Assembly: GCF_946151055.1 (NCBI RefSeq) | Contig: NZ_CAMGYZ010000002.1 | Location: forward strand, 186,001 to 250,000 | Reading direction: 5' to 3' | From: Bacillus sp. Marseille-Q3570 | GTDB lineage: Bacteria > Bacillota > Bacilli > Bacillales > Fictibacillaceae | Length of the DNA stretch: 64,000 nucleotides | Part shown: in pieces, positions 44,085-52,184 of the stretch | Position numbering within the stretch: the first letter of the stretch is position 1 | How the letters are laid out: the number at the start of each line of letters is the position of its first letter | Notes under the pieces: model-generated | The model's database searches: none | Told to the model about the DNA's origin: nothing | What the model saw: only the letters and a program-made list of their open reading frames with translations | Position numbers and translations under genes: made by a program

Positions 44085-44800
44085 CCCTGTTCCCCCTTCA
44101 ATTTCTCGAATTCCTCTGATGAGATTGGATGAAAACGTATTTTATCCCCGGCTCGTAATAATGTCGGCGGGTCTTGTTCAATATCAAACAGTTTCCGAGG
44201 TGTTTGTCCGATCAATTGCCAGCCACCGGGGGTTTCGATCGGATAGATTCCTGTCTGAGAACCTGCAATACCGACAGACCCCTCAGGTATTTTCAAACGA
44301 GGGGACTCCTTCCGAGGTGCTGCAATTTTTTCAGACATACCTCCTAAATATGGGAACCCTGGCGCGAAACCTATCATATACACCAAATAATCTGTTTCCG
44401 TGTGGATGTCTATGACTTCCTCTTTGGTGAGGCTGTTATATTTTGCAACATATTCCAAATCTGGACCAAATTCTCCACCATAACAAACTGGTATTTCTAC
44501 AGTCCTGGTTTCGCCTTCGTTTTCTGCTCCAATCCGAGTCATTGCTTGTTCAATTGTATGACATATCAATTCATATGGAGATTTCGTTTTTTGCGCTTTA
44601 CTTTCGTGGAGTACGTTGAGTGGATCATAAAAGACCGTGACACTTGTAAAAGCTGGAACGAATTCAACCATTCCAGGCAGTGGTTGTTCCTCTAGGAAAA
44701 TCGAGATATTCCGAACAAGGATATGGGTTTCTTCAGTAATTTTATCATCAAGATTTATAATGACCGCCGAATCCCCTAGAGGATGAAGTTCATACTTCAA
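44081..44800 (-). CDS. pxpB: 5-oxoprolinase subunit B (KipI-like)
   Basis: A 239-residue protein. P-L-G-D-S-A-V-I-I-N near the N-terminus, V-P-A-F-T-S-V-T-V-F-Y-D, Y-M-I-G-F-A-P-G-F-P-Y-L-G and P-G-G-W-Q-L-I-G-Q-T-P are typical. The B. subtilis homologue KipI inhibits sporulation kinase KinA, so this protein may have a double role. TTG start at 44800 after GGAGGTG. Confidence 0.94.
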   Translation of the reverse strand: MKYELHPLGDSAVIINLDDKITEETHILVRNISIFLEEQPLPGMVEFVPAFTSVTVFYDPLNVLHESKAQKTKSPYELICHTIEQAMTRIGAENEGETRTVEIPVCYGGEFGPDLEYVAKYNSLTKEEVIDIHTETDYLVYMIGFAPGFPYLGGMSEKIAAPRKESPRLKIPEGSVGIAGSQTGIYPIETPGGWQLIGQTPRKLFDIEQDPPTLLRAGDKIRFHPISSEEFEKLKGEQG

Positions 44801-44818
44801 ATCAGCACCTCCATCTGA

Positions 44819-45577
44819 TCAGCCATTCCATCCGATCGATTTTGAAATTTCATCCGTTGCTTGCTTCACTCGCTCTTTCAAATGTGTAATCTTGTCAGGA
44901 TTTCGAAAACGATTTTCAGGTCCCACAATACTAAGGCCAGCAAAAATCTGATCATCATGACCGAATATCGGTGCTGCAATCGCTGAGGAATCATCATGCA
45001 ATTCTGAATGGCTCACTGTATAACCTTTAGACCTCGTCTCAGCTAACATTTTCCTTAACACCTTTTTGTCTGTAATCGTTCCTGACGCGATAGGCTGTAA
45101 TGTTGTCGTTTCGATATAGTGATCTCTTACCTCTTCAGGTAAAAAAGCCAATAGGACTCGTGGGCATGCGCCTGCATATAACGGGGCACTGCGTCCGATT
45201 CCGGTAAAAACCCTGACCGGTTTATCTGTCTCGATCTTTTCAATATAGATGGCTTCATGATGTTCTCGAACAATCAAATTGACGGCTTCACCAAGCTCGT
45301 CCTTCAGCTGCCTCATGATCGGGATTGCGGCCTTACGAATATCCAAGCGCTCTTTGACTAATTGTCCATATTGGAGAAAACCTAAACCTAATTCATATTC
45401 TCCATGATGATTTTTTTTGAGGAATCCTGTTTCTTCTAATGATAGAACCATACGATAGACGGTCGTTTTCGGCATCGAGGTAAGTTTGTTCAATTGTGGA
45501 AGAGAGAGTGATTTGTTGGTTTTAAAAAGGCTCAATATTTCCATCGCTTTGATGACTGTTGTATTCTTTTCTTTCAT
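44819..45577 (-). CDS. kipR: IclR-family regulator of the pxp operon
   Basis: About 252 residues: an N-terminal winged helix (S-L-P-Q-L-N-K-L-T-S-M-P-K-T-T-V-Y-R) and an IclR effector domain (I-G-R-S-A-P-L-Y-A-G-A, S-E-L-H-D-D-S-S-A-I-A-A-P-I-F). It is the first gene of the operon, 18 bp before pxpB, and a palindrome lies just upstream, consistent with autoregulation as for KipR. ATG 45577 is used; TTG 45589 is the alternative. Confidence 0.88.
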   Translation of the reverse strand: MKEKNTTVIKAMEILSLFKTNKSLSLPQLNKLTSMPKTTVYRMVLSLEETGFLKKNHHGEYELGLGFLQYGQLVKERLDIRKAAIPIMRQLKDELGEAVNLIVREHHEAIYIEKIETDKPVRVFTGIGRSAPLYAGACPRVLLAFLPEEVRDHYIETTTLQPIASGTITDKKVLRKMLAETRSKGYTVSHSELHDDSSAIAAPIFGHDDQIFAGLSIVGPENRFRNPDKITHLKERVKQATDEISKSIGWNG

Positions 45578-45602
45578 TTTGCACCCCAAAAAACACCTGA
45601 CG

Positions 45603-45630
45603 TTCCGTTATTCGGAATATCCGTTCCGAA
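45603..45630. promoter_or_regulatory. overlapping palindromes, candidate KipR operator
   Basis: TTCCGTTATTCGGAA (45603-45617) and TTCGGAA-N6-TTCCGAA (45611-45630) overlap, between the promoter and the kipR start. Confidence 0.7.
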
Positions 45631-45646
45631 AATAACGTTTTCACTC

Positions 45647-45675
45647 ATTATAATCTGAATTGTCGAAATCATCAA
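45647..45675 (-). promoter_or_regulatory. promoter of the kipR-pxp operon
   Basis: On the minus strand TTGATG, 17 bp, TATAAT; the candidate operator follows immediately downstream. Confidence 0.75.
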
Positions 45676-45708
45676 TGTATATATTTCCCATCGTTCGCCC
45701 CCTGAAAC

Positions 45709-45749
45709 TAAAAAGAGCGACCTGAAAGGTGATATTTCCCTCAGATCGC
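45709..45749 (-). terminator. intrinsic terminator of the exporter gene
   Basis: On the minus strand GCGATCTGA pairs with TCAGGTCGC, followed by TCTTTTT. Confidence 0.75.
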
Positions 45750-45838
45750 CTGAATTATAAATTCAAAGATTCCTTCTTGTCTTGATTGCAAAGATATCCA
45801 CTTTCCGCAGACGAACTGCAGTAATATCGTGAATTTGG

Positions 45839-46156
45839 TTAAGATGATGTGAATTTCAAGCCGATGATCCCGACCAAAATCAATCCTAAAAAGAGAATTC
45901 TCATGAAATCTTTCGGCTCGTTAAAAAGTAGGATCCCCAGTAATACTGTTCCGAGTGCCCCGATTCCTGTCCAAACCGCATAGGCGGTGCCGATTGGCAG
46001 TGCTTTGATCGCAATCGATAGAAAATAAAAGCTTATGATCATACCGATGACTGTTATGATCGAGGGTACCAAACGGCTGAAACCTTCTGTATACTTCAAA
46101 CCGATTGCCCAGACCACCTCAAATACCCCTGCAATAAGCAGATAAATCCATGCCAT
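45839..46156 (-). CDS. gdx: SMR-family guanidinium exporter (Gdx/SugE type)
   Basis: A 105-residue, four-helix protein. The membrane Glu14 of [10 protein letters not shown] (the Glu13 equivalent) couples proton and substrate, and [13 protein letters not shown] in helix 3 is the SugE/Gdx version of the SMR motif. Characterised Gdx proteins exchange guanidinium for protons. The guanidine-I riboswitch about 100 bp upstream gives strong support for the substrate. AGGAGGAATG precedes the ATG. It is a single-gene exporter, so a homodimer is expected. Confidence 0.94.
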   Translation of the reverse strand: MAWIYLLIAGVFEVVWAIGLKYTEGFSRLVPSIITVIGMIISFYFLSIAIKALPIGTAYAVWTGIGALGTVLLGILLFNEPKDFMRILFLGLILVGIIGLKFTSS

Positions 46157-46255
46157 CGCTCATTCCTCCTATTAAAGATATATTACGTTTTATTAGTTAT
46201 TTCTACGGTTTTTACAGTTGCTCGCTTTTTCCGAAGTGAAACTGAAGATCAAGCC

Positions 46256-46298
46256 CAATAAAAAAACCGAGAAAATATCCAAATGATATCCTCCCGGG
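46256..46298 (-). terminator. riboswitch expression-platform terminator
   Basis: On the minus strand CCCGGGAGGATATC pairs with GATATTTTCTCGG, then TTTTTTT. The 5' arm overlaps the aptamer's closing segment, so guanidine binding should release the terminator. Confidence 0.85.
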
Positions 46299-46376
46299 CT
46301 TTTCTCCCTCCGTGTACACAAATCGCTTGTGCGGTTTCTCTCGGACCAGACCATTGTGATGCGGAACCCTAGAAAC
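46288..46376 (-). promoter_or_regulatory. guanidine-I (ykkC) riboswitch aptamer
   Basis: On the minus strand the conserved blocks CTAGGGTTCCG, TGGTCCGAGAGAAACCG, ACACGGAGGGA and AAAAGCCCGGGAG appear in order and with normal spacing. These match the ykkC/guanidine-I consensus almost fully. It controls the Gdx exporter gene. Confidence 0.96.
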
Positions 46377-46436
46377 CAATGTTTGCTTTGAAATTCATTC
46401 CATTATGGCAAAACCAATCAACTCTGTCAAACTGGA

Positions 46437-47005
46437 TCATTCGATGGAATTAGCCATTTTCACCAGTTCCTCCCTTACCTTCTCAATCTCTGTTGTAAAC
46501 ATTCTATAATGGAGGTTGTATTCAACTCCTCCTTCCATCCAATGGAGTTCGGCAGCCGGGAAATCCGTTTCCTTAAAGAAAGCTGTCTGGCCAATGTCCA
46601 ATTCAATTCTTTCATAGCTGGAATATTGTTTGATCCGGCTATAAAAACGATCAAAATTCGCTGTTATGTACTCGATCTCCTCTCTCTCATTAGTTGATGA
46701 AATGTACTTTATGCTGGAGAGGACCTTAAACCTTTTTGCAACCTTTTATATTGGTATTGGCTCCATTTATAGCGAAGGTTATCTTCCCACTTAGATAATG
46801 TAACCGCTGATTCTTCGCTATTCTTTATAGGGTTATAGTCAGGCATTTTCATTTCATAGGGTACAAGATCCAATGCTTCTGATTTAGGGATAGGTGCATA
46901 TGTCGTTATTCCATTTTCCTCGCCCTGTTTCCGAAGATGCTTCGAGTTCAATTGATCCCGGTTGCAACCCGATAATAATAATATTGCACAAAGGACGACG
47001 GTCAC
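46437..47005 (-). pseudogene. frameshifted lipoprotein gene
   Basis: The first frame (47005 to stop at 46709) encodes a lipoprotein signal with L-L-L-S-G-C and about 80 further residues ending W-S-Q-Y-Q-Y-K-R-L-Q-K. The next frame continues without a break as R-F-K-V-L-S-S-I-K-Y-I-S-S-T-N-E through F-Y-S-R-I-K-Q-Y, F-F-K-E-T-D-F-P-A-A-E-L-H-W-M-E-G-G and Y-N-L-H-Y-R-M-F to TGA at 46437. One extra A in the run CAAAAAGG near 46735 would join them into about 190 residues. GTG 47005 has no basic N-region; an ATT at 47023 behind GGGAGGG would restore one. Either a true frameshift or a sequencing error. Confidence 0.7.
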
Positions 47006-47095
47006 AATTGTCTGTTTATGAATCGATTATCCCTCCCTGAAATTCTATTTATCTAGTTCTACGCCATTTTTCAATAAAAGTTTCAAACATAAACA

Positions 47096-47174
47096 AAACT
47101 TGGCAAACAAGCCTTAGCGTAGGCTTTTGCCATAGTTGCGCTTATACTGAAGAATACTTTCTTTACGTGTAAAT
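47096..47174 (-). repeat. short derivative of the MITE-like element's left end
   Basis: AAACTTGGCAAACAAGCC, AGCGTAGGC, ATAGTTGCGCTTATACTGAAGAATACTTTCTT-type order as in the other members; the palindrome is partly deleted. Confidence 0.55.
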
Positions 47175-47177
47175 GCA

Positions 47178-47212
47178 AAGAAACCCCGGCCACATTCAGC
47201 CGGAGTTTCTCT
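47178..47212. terminator. intrinsic terminator between tandem minus-strand genes
   Basis: GAAACCCCGGC and GCCGGAGTTTC pair around CACATTCA; A-rich on the left (T-run on the minus strand) and TCT on the right. Confidence 0.7.
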
Positions 47213-47700
47213 TAATTCATTTCTTCTACTTCAGGTGTTTTTTGTAGGGAATCTTCAATTTGATGCTTGTGGTGGCGATCATGTTCACAGAAATTGATCA
47301 GGCATTTCCTCAGGGTTTCCGGGTGCCCCCTATCATAGAAGGTGGCATCGAGTTCTTCCTCTGTACGTGCATTGATGGCTTTTATCATCAATTCTCTCGT
47401 TTCCAGGAATTCTTTGATGACCTCGTTTTTGGATACACCATTTTTTGCATACAGGGAAGCTCTTTGATTCATGACGTTAACATCGATGGACCGCGGCAAC
47501 CTCGCTCCTGCTTTTATTTTTGGGTATCTTTCTTTTAAAAAGTAACGATCCCAATAAGTAAGATGAGTAATAATTTCTGCAATCGACCATTTTCCGGGCT
47601 TGATCGGGCTCAACCATTCCTCATCACTCAGAGAATCAAGACTCTGTACCCACTGATTGAATCGTACATATCTCTGGATAATCTCTGTTTTAGTCATCAT
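47212..47700 (-). CDS. DinB-family protein
   Basis: A 162-residue four-helix-bundle protein. H46-type histidine in I-A-E-I-I-T-H-L-T-Y-W-D-R-Y and the C-terminal H-D-R-H-H-K-H-Q-I-E supply the three metal-ligand histidines of DinB/YfiT-like proteins. P-G-K-W-S-I-A-E is the usual turn before the first ligand. Members are metal-dependent thiol transferases or of unknown role. A second start (ATG 47697) is equally possible. Confidence 0.85.
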   Translation of the reverse strand: MMTKTEIIQRYVRFNQWVQSLDSLSDEEWLSPIKPGKWSIAEIITHLTYWDRYFLKERYPKIKAGARLPRSIDVNVMNQRASLYAKNGVSKNEVIKEFLETRELMIKAINARTEEELDATFYDRGHPETLRKCLINFCEHDRHHKHQIEDSLQKTPEVEEMN

Positions 47701-47940
47701 TCTCCTCCATCATTTGTTGTTATATAACCTTTTCCCTAAAATCTTATGTTTTAATAGTAGAATTTATATTTTATTAATTTTTTTGCTCTGTTAATTTTTT
47801 AGGACGTGCTGGTTGTACTAGATGATCCTTAAACTTGGTTGGCACACCTGGATCTTTTCTCCCACAGGAGTGTCGTAAATTTCGCTTAGTCAAATGAGTG
47901 TGATTTAATAGAACTATTTTTAATTAATCGTAATAATTTC
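47701..47940. other. AT-rich intergenic region, no gene seen
   Basis: Between the divergent DinB and znuA genes. A half Zur-like site TAATCGTAATAATT lies near 47925-47939; otherwise nothing is recognised. Confidence 0.4.
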
Positions 47941-47942
47941 GG

Positions 47943-47971
47943 TTTGCAAATCGTAACCATTACGATATAAT
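47943..47971 (+). promoter_or_regulatory. Zur box overlapping the znuA promoter
   Basis: AAATCGTAACCATTACGATA (47948-47967) matches the Bacillus Zur box AAATCGTAATnATTACGATTT with few changes. It overlaps a promoter with TTTGCA (47943), 17 bp and TATAAT (47966-47971). Confidence 0.9.
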
Positions 47972-48001
47972 GTTTTTTGTACAATTGTGAGGAGGAAGAC
48001 C

Positions 48002-49057
48002 ATGAAGAAAATCATACCAGTATTATTCACTGTTCTACTATTGACTGCTTGTGGTCAAAGTGCACAGACATCACAAGATGGTGCTGAAGAAGAAAAATTA
48101 CAAGTTATGACCACATTATTTCCATTAAAAGATTTTACTGAAAAAATCGGCGGGGAGCATGTACAAGTCGAAAGTGTTTTGCCTCCAGGAGCTGATGCAC
48201 ATACATTTGAACCGACCCCGAAAACGATGATTAAACTAGCTGAAAGTGACCTCTTTATTTATAATGGAGCTGGTTTAGAAGGATTTGCAGATTCAGCGGT
48301 GAAATCATTGAAAGATGATGACGTAAAAACCCTTGAAGCAAGCAGCGGAATCGACCTCCAAGCTTTCAACCATGAAGATCACGACCATGAAAATGAACAT
48401 AACGAGGATCACCATCCAAAGGACGATCACGAAAGTCATGAAAGCAAAGAAAACTCAGAGCATGAGCACAGTGAATCAGAAGGAGAACACCCAGAAGGGA
48501 AAGAAAATAAAGAGGATGATCATGAACATGGGGATATCGACCACCATGTCTGGCTCGATCCAATATTAGCGATCGAACTTGCTGAAAACATCAAGAAACA
48601 GCTTATCGAGTTGAAACCTGAGAAGAAAGAAGAATTCGAGAAAAATTTTGAAAAATTGCATGCTGATCTGATCGAATTGGATCAATCATTCCAAAAGACC
48701 ATTGAAGCTGCTGATAAAAAAGAAATCCTTGTTTCCCATGCGGCTTATGGTTACTGGGAAAACCGATATGGCATTGAGCAACTGAGTGTATCAGGTTTAT
48801 CACCGACGAACGAACCTACTCAAAAACAAACCAAGAAGTTATTGGAAGAATCCAAAGCGCATGGTATCCGATACATTCTATTTGAGCAGAACGTGAATAC
48901 GAAGCCGGCAAATGCAATAAAAAACCAACTTGACTTAGACATTCTTTATCTCCATAATCTTTCCGTATTGACTGAAGAGGACATTGAAAACAATGAAGAT
49001 TACTTTTCTCTGATGGAACGGAATATCAAAACATTGGAAAAAGCCCTGCAGAACTAA
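48002..49057 (+). CDS. znuA: zinc ABC transporter-type substrate-binding lipoprotein
   Basis: About 351 residues. Lipobox L-L-L-T-A-C; metal-site segments D-A-H-T-F-E-P-T-P (first His), a His/Glu/Asp-rich loop at about residues 123-178 with over fifteen His, H-H-V-W-L-D-P (second His), S-H-A-A-Y-G-Y-W (third His), and L-S-P-T-N-E-P-T. The long acidic/His loop is typical of ZnuA/AdcA zinc-binding proteins. ATG 48002 follows GAGGAGGAAG; GTG 47987 lies in that site. The Zur box upstream supports zinc. No znuB/znuC follow; instead a UPF0718-type permease and a TIGR03943 protein do. Confidence 0.9.
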   Translation: MKKIIPVLFTVLLLTACGQSAQTSQDGAEEEKLQVMTTLFPLKDFTEKIGGEHVQVESVLPPGADAHTFEPTPKTMIKLAESDLFIYNGAGLEGFADSAVKSLKDDDVKTLEASSGIDLQAFNHEDHDHENEHNEDHHPKDDHESHESKENSEHEHSESEGEHPEGKENKEDDHEHGDIDHHVWLDPILAIELAENIKKQLIELKPEKKEEFEKNFEKLHADLIELDQSFQKTIEAADKKEILVSHAAYGYWENRYGIEQLSVSGLSPTNEPTQKQTKKLLEESKAHGIRYILFEQNVNTKPANAIKNQLDLDILYLHNLSVLTEEDIENNEDYFSLMERNIKTLEKALQN

Positions 49058-49084
49058 AATTCAATAAAGTGATGTGACTGATTC

Positions 49085-50086
49085 ATGTTTCAACAATCTA
49101 CCCGCGAAAACATATTGATCTTTCTATTATTCTTTCTTTTCCTTTTTGGCTTCATGTTTATGGAGGAAATCAAGAACTCGGCCGTTCCTCTCGAGATTCC
49201 TGGTAGTCTGATAGACTTGAATACGATCTTTTTAAGCATCGTTCTGGAAGCTTTCCCTTTCCTGCTTTTAGGTGTATTCGTCTCTGCCCTTATCCAATCG
49301 TTCGTGTCTGAGGAAACGATCAAGCGTTTCACCCCGAAAAAGGGATACATTGCGCTGGTACCGGCAACAGTGATGGCTGCCCTTTTTCCCGTTTGTGAAT
49401 GTGCCATCATCCCTGTCGTCAGACGGCTGATCAAGAAAGGGATGCCATTACATATCGGTGTCGTCTTCCTTGTAGCCGCTCCAATTTTGAATCCTGTCGT
49501 TTTCTTATCAACCTTTTATGCATTCCGATCAGATATGACTGTCGTTTATGCACGTATGGGTCTAGGATTCATTTTAGCGATCATCATCGGCGGCATTGTT
49601 TATACGATTTTCAAGAATAAAAATATGCTGAAAGAGACTGAAACTCATGTTCATACACATTCGCATGGTCATGAAAATGTCTCAAAATGGAAACTTACGA
49701 TGTACCATATGTCTGATGAATTCTTTGATACTGGTAAATTTTTATTATTTGGTGCTTTGCTCGCTAGTGCGTTCCAGGCATTCGTCAGTCGTGAGTTCAT
49801 CGCATCGATCGGAACAGAAGCATGGTCCTCAAGTTTGATCATGATGGCTTTTGCTTACCTGGTATCACTCTGTTCAGAGGCAGACGCATTTGTTGCCGTT
49901 TCATTCCAATCAACTTTCAGCACAGCTTCAATTGTCGCGTTCCTGGTTTATGGTCCGATGCTTGATATTAAAAACACGTTGATGCTTTTGGCTTATTTCA
50001 AAAAGAAATTCGTTCTCACTCTTATGGCAGTCATTACTGTAACCGTGTTTCTTTCAATCCTGTCGTTCCAACTATTATTCTTGTAG
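49085..50086 (+). CDS. UPF0718/YcgR-like permease
   Basis: A 333-residue protein with about nine helices. F-P-V-C-E-C-A-I-I-P-V-V-R-R-L-I-K-K-G is the conserved C-E-C motif of the DUF318/ArsP-type permease family, and L-C-S-E-A-D-A-F-V-A is the matching half in the second bundle. The central loop H-V-H-T-H-S-H-G-H is His-rich and may bind zinc. It lies 27 bp after znuA under the Zur box. The family's substrate is unsettled; metal transport is inferred from context. Confidence 0.85.
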   Translation: MFQQSTRENILIFLLFFLFLFGFMFMEEIKNSAVPLEIPGSLIDLNTIFLSIVLEAFPFLLLGVFVSALIQSFVSEETIKRFTPKKGYIALVPATVMAALFPVCECAIIPVVRRLIKKGMPLHIGVVFLVAAPILNPVVFLSTFYAFRSDMTVVYARMGLGFILAIIIGGIVYTIFKNKNMLKETETHVHTHSHGHENVSKWKLTMYHMSDEFFDTGKFLLFGALLASAFQAFVSREFIASIGTEAWSSSLIMMAFAYLVSLCSEADAFVAVSFQSTFSTASIVAFLVYGPMLDIKNTLMLLAYFKKKFVLTLMAVITVTVFLSILSFQLLFL

Positions 50087-50098
50087 GGGGTGGATACC

Positions 50099-51034
50099 GT
50101 GAACAAACAATTTTACGTTAATCTCAGGTCGATCATTCTATTTGGTTTTGCATTCTTGATGAGCGCTCTTATCTATACAGGACAAATCCAGTATTATATC
50201 GCTCCACAAATGATGAAGTTCATGTATTTTGCGACAGTGACGTTCTTTGTTCTAGGGATCATCCAATTGTTCCGTTCAGAGGATTCAGAAGAGCATTGTC
50301 TTTGCGGACATGACCATCAAGAAACAAAGCATCCATTCATGCGCTTCATCGTCTATTCACTATTCATCTTACCTCTCATGACTGGATTCGTATTCCCTGA
50401 GAAAGTCTTGGATAGTTCGATGGCTCAGAAAAAAGGGGTTTCCCTTAACGGCAGTGTAAAGTCTAAAGACCAAAAAGCCCCTCAGGCAAACTCTGAAAGT
50501 TCCACCCCTAATGCTGACGAATTCCTTGAAGATCCAGAAGGATATATGGAAGAGTTGGAAGATGAAGTTTCCGAAACTTCCACCGCTCCTACGAACGATG
50601 ATGGAATATATGAATACAATGAGTATTATGCTGATATAGCGGATGAATATAAAAATAAAGATAAAATCATCGTAACTGAAGATAACTATGCAACCCTGGT
50701 AGATACCCTCAGTGTATTTCTAAATGAGTTCCAGGGCAAAACAATCGAAATCGAAGGATTTGTTTATCGGGAAAGTGATATGAAAAAGGATGAAATGGTT
50801 ATTGCACGGTTCATGATGACTTGTTGTTCAGCGGATACTACTGTAATCGGCACGATGGCAAAAGGTACCGAACTGCATACGTTTGAAGATGATCAATGGG
50901 TAAGAGTGAAAGGATCCATTTCAAAAATGAACTACAATGATTCTACCATCCCTTTGATAGAAGTTACTGATGTGGAACGGATTGATAGTCCAGAAACTCC
51001 TTATGTTTATCAAGATCTTGGCATTTTCAACTGA
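50099..51034 (+). CDS. TIGR03943-family (YcgQ-like) membrane protein
   Basis: About 311 residues. Two N-terminal helix pairs flank H-C-L-C-G-H-D-H, then an acidic linker and a soluble C-terminal domain with F-M-M-T-C-C-S-A-D-T and W-V-R-V-K-G. The family is nearly always next to a YcgR-like permease and is thought to be its partner. GTG 50099 follows GGGGGTGG; GTG 50090 is part of that site. Expression with znuA points to zinc homeostasis. Confidence 0.85.
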   Translation: MNKQFYVNLRSIILFGFAFLMSALIYTGQIQYYIAPQMMKFMYFATVTFFVLGIIQLFRSEDSEEHCLCGHDHQETKHPFMRFIVYSLFILPLMTGFVFPEKVLDSSMAQKKGVSLNGSVKSKDQKAPQANSESSTPNADEFLEDPEGYMEELEDEVSETSTAPTNDDGIYEYNEYYADIADEYKNKDKIIVTEDNYATLVDTLSVFLNEFQGKTIEIEGFVYRESDMKKDEMVIARFMMTCCSADTTVIGTMAKGTELHTFEDDQWVRVKGSISKMNYNDSTIPLIEVTDVERIDSPETPYVYQDLGIFN

Positions 51035-51066
51035 TAAAGAAAACTTGGCGAAATCAAGCCTTGGCG
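51033..51066 (-). repeat. remnant of the MITE-like element
   Basis: GATAAAGAAAACTTGGCG...CAAGCCTTGGCG, matching the palindromic block of the long copies, directly after the stop codon. Confidence 0.5.
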
Positions 51067-51073
51067 CGAGATG

Positions 51074-51122
51074 AAAAAGAGCGCTATCATTCTCTCAACC
51101 TGTAGAGTGATAACGCTCTTTC
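51074..51122. terminator. bidirectional intrinsic terminator
   Basis: AAAGAGCGCTATCATTCTC pairs with GAGTGATAACGCTCTTT (one mismatch); A-run before, T-rich after. Confidence 0.85.
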
Positions 51123-51123
51123 A

Positions 51124-51663
51124 TTATTTATACTCCCGTTTAAGCATGCTGTATAATACACAGTCGTGGAAATGGTCGTAAAGATATTCTGCATCTCTCA
51201 ATACGCCTTCTTTTACAAAACCTAATCGCTCGGGAATCGCTTGACTCTTTGTATTCTTCAATCCACATTGGATTTCGACACGATTCAAATGAAGTGTGTG
51301 GAAAGCATGATCAACAAGTGCTTTCGTCGCTTTTGTCATGATGCCTTTCCCTTGATGTCCCTCAGCAAGCCAGTACCCAATGGATGTTTTCAGATTTCTG
51401 CGGTCAATTTGATGATAACCGATCATTCCCACCAGGTTCCCTTTATGTACAATGCCAACCTGGAAGCCATCACCTTCAGCAAATTGCTTTAGCCACATCT
51501 CGATGACAGGCTCATAATCTTCTTCCTTTTCCATGCCGTCCACCCATGGGAGCCATTCTCTCAAATAGTCCCGTGATTGATCAACAAGGATGAACAATTC
51601 TGGTATATCCCTTTTTTCTAATAGTTTCAGAGATAGATCTTCATCAATTGGAAAAATAAACAT
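51124..51663 (-). CDS. GNAT acetyltransferase, RimJ/RimL type
   Basis: A 179-residue protein. S-I-G-Y-W-L-A-E-G-H-Q-G-K-G-I-M-T-K-A contains the acetyl-CoA loop (Q-G-K-G), and N-R-V-E-I-Q-C-G-L-K-N-T-K-S with I-P-E-R-L-G-F-V-K-E-G is the RimJ/L C-terminal signature. It probably acetylates a ribosomal protein N-terminus or a small amine. The ATG follows GGGGGC. Confidence 0.88.
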   Translation of the reverse strand: MFIFPIDEDLSLKLLEKRDIPELFILVDQSRDYLREWLPWVDGMEKEEDYEPVIEMWLKQFAEGDGFQVGIVHKGNLVGMIGYHQIDRRNLKTSIGYWLAEGHQGKGIMTKATKALVDHAFHTLHLNRVEIQCGLKNTKSQAIPERLGFVKEGVLRDAEYLYDHFHDCVLYSMLKREYK

Positions 51664-51681
51664 CTATTGCCCCCCTAGTCT

Positions 51682-52128
51682 TTACTGGTACGGATTAATC
51701 GTGACATCAAGGATATCCCATTCACGGAAGCCGACTTTCTTCATACGGATCAGTAAGCTTCCATCATACGATTCAATGACTTCAGTACCTTCCTCTTTAT
51801 ATTCGTAAGCTTGGAATTGTGCTTCAACCTCATAGGCCTGGTCCACATTTTCAGCGGATTTAATGACCATCCTTGTGTTATCGAGATCCTTTTCCTCGCC
51901 GAATTGCATGAATTCTTCCAGTTCAGATTTCTTATCAAGAACGGATTCATCGTTTACCTTGCCTGCTTCTAGATCATCTATAAAATTTTTCGCCGTTTCT
52001 TCTGGTGTAACGATCAAATACGAAATCATTAAAATAAGAATGATGCCGGAGACAAACGCACTGGCAAAAATGAGGATTAATTTCTTATTAATTTCATCAT
52101 CCCTGCTTTCTATGTTTTTTCTTATCAA
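51682..52128 (-). CDS. membrane-anchored protein, unknown function
   Basis: A 148-residue protein: short basic N-terminus, one membrane helix (17-40), then an extracytoplasmic domain whose first part (T-A-K-N-F-I-D-D-L-E-A-G-K) and later strands resemble the DUF4878/NTF2-like folds that follow an anchor. TTG start at 52128 has only a weak ribosome binding site. Confidence 0.6.
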   Translation of the reverse strand: MIRKNIESRDDEINKKLILIFASAFVSGIILILMISYLIVTPEETAKNFIDDLEAGKVNDESVLDKKSELEEFMQFGEEKDLDNTRMVIKSAENVDQAYEVEAQFQAYEYKEEGTEVIESYDGSLLIRMKKVGFREWDILDVTINPYQ

Positions 52129-52148
52129 ATACTACCACAATTTAAGAG

Positions 52149-52182
52149 AAAAAGGGAATTGCCGTTGTGACAATTCCCTTAA
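52149..52182 (-). terminator. intrinsic terminator of the sigma factor/VOC operon
   Basis: On the minus strand AAGGGAATTG and CAATTCCCTT pair, followed by TTTCTC. Confidence 0.8.
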
Positions 52183-52184
52183 GA

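Noticed and set aside
46509-46697. Plus-strand 62-codon frame
   Set aside because: Antisense to the second half of the frameshifted lipoprotein gene, whose protein-like reading is on the minus strand.
48333-48569. Second-frame ORF rich in Met/Lys/Thr inside znuA
   Set aside because: Frame shadow of the His/Glu/Asp-rich codons of the metal loop.
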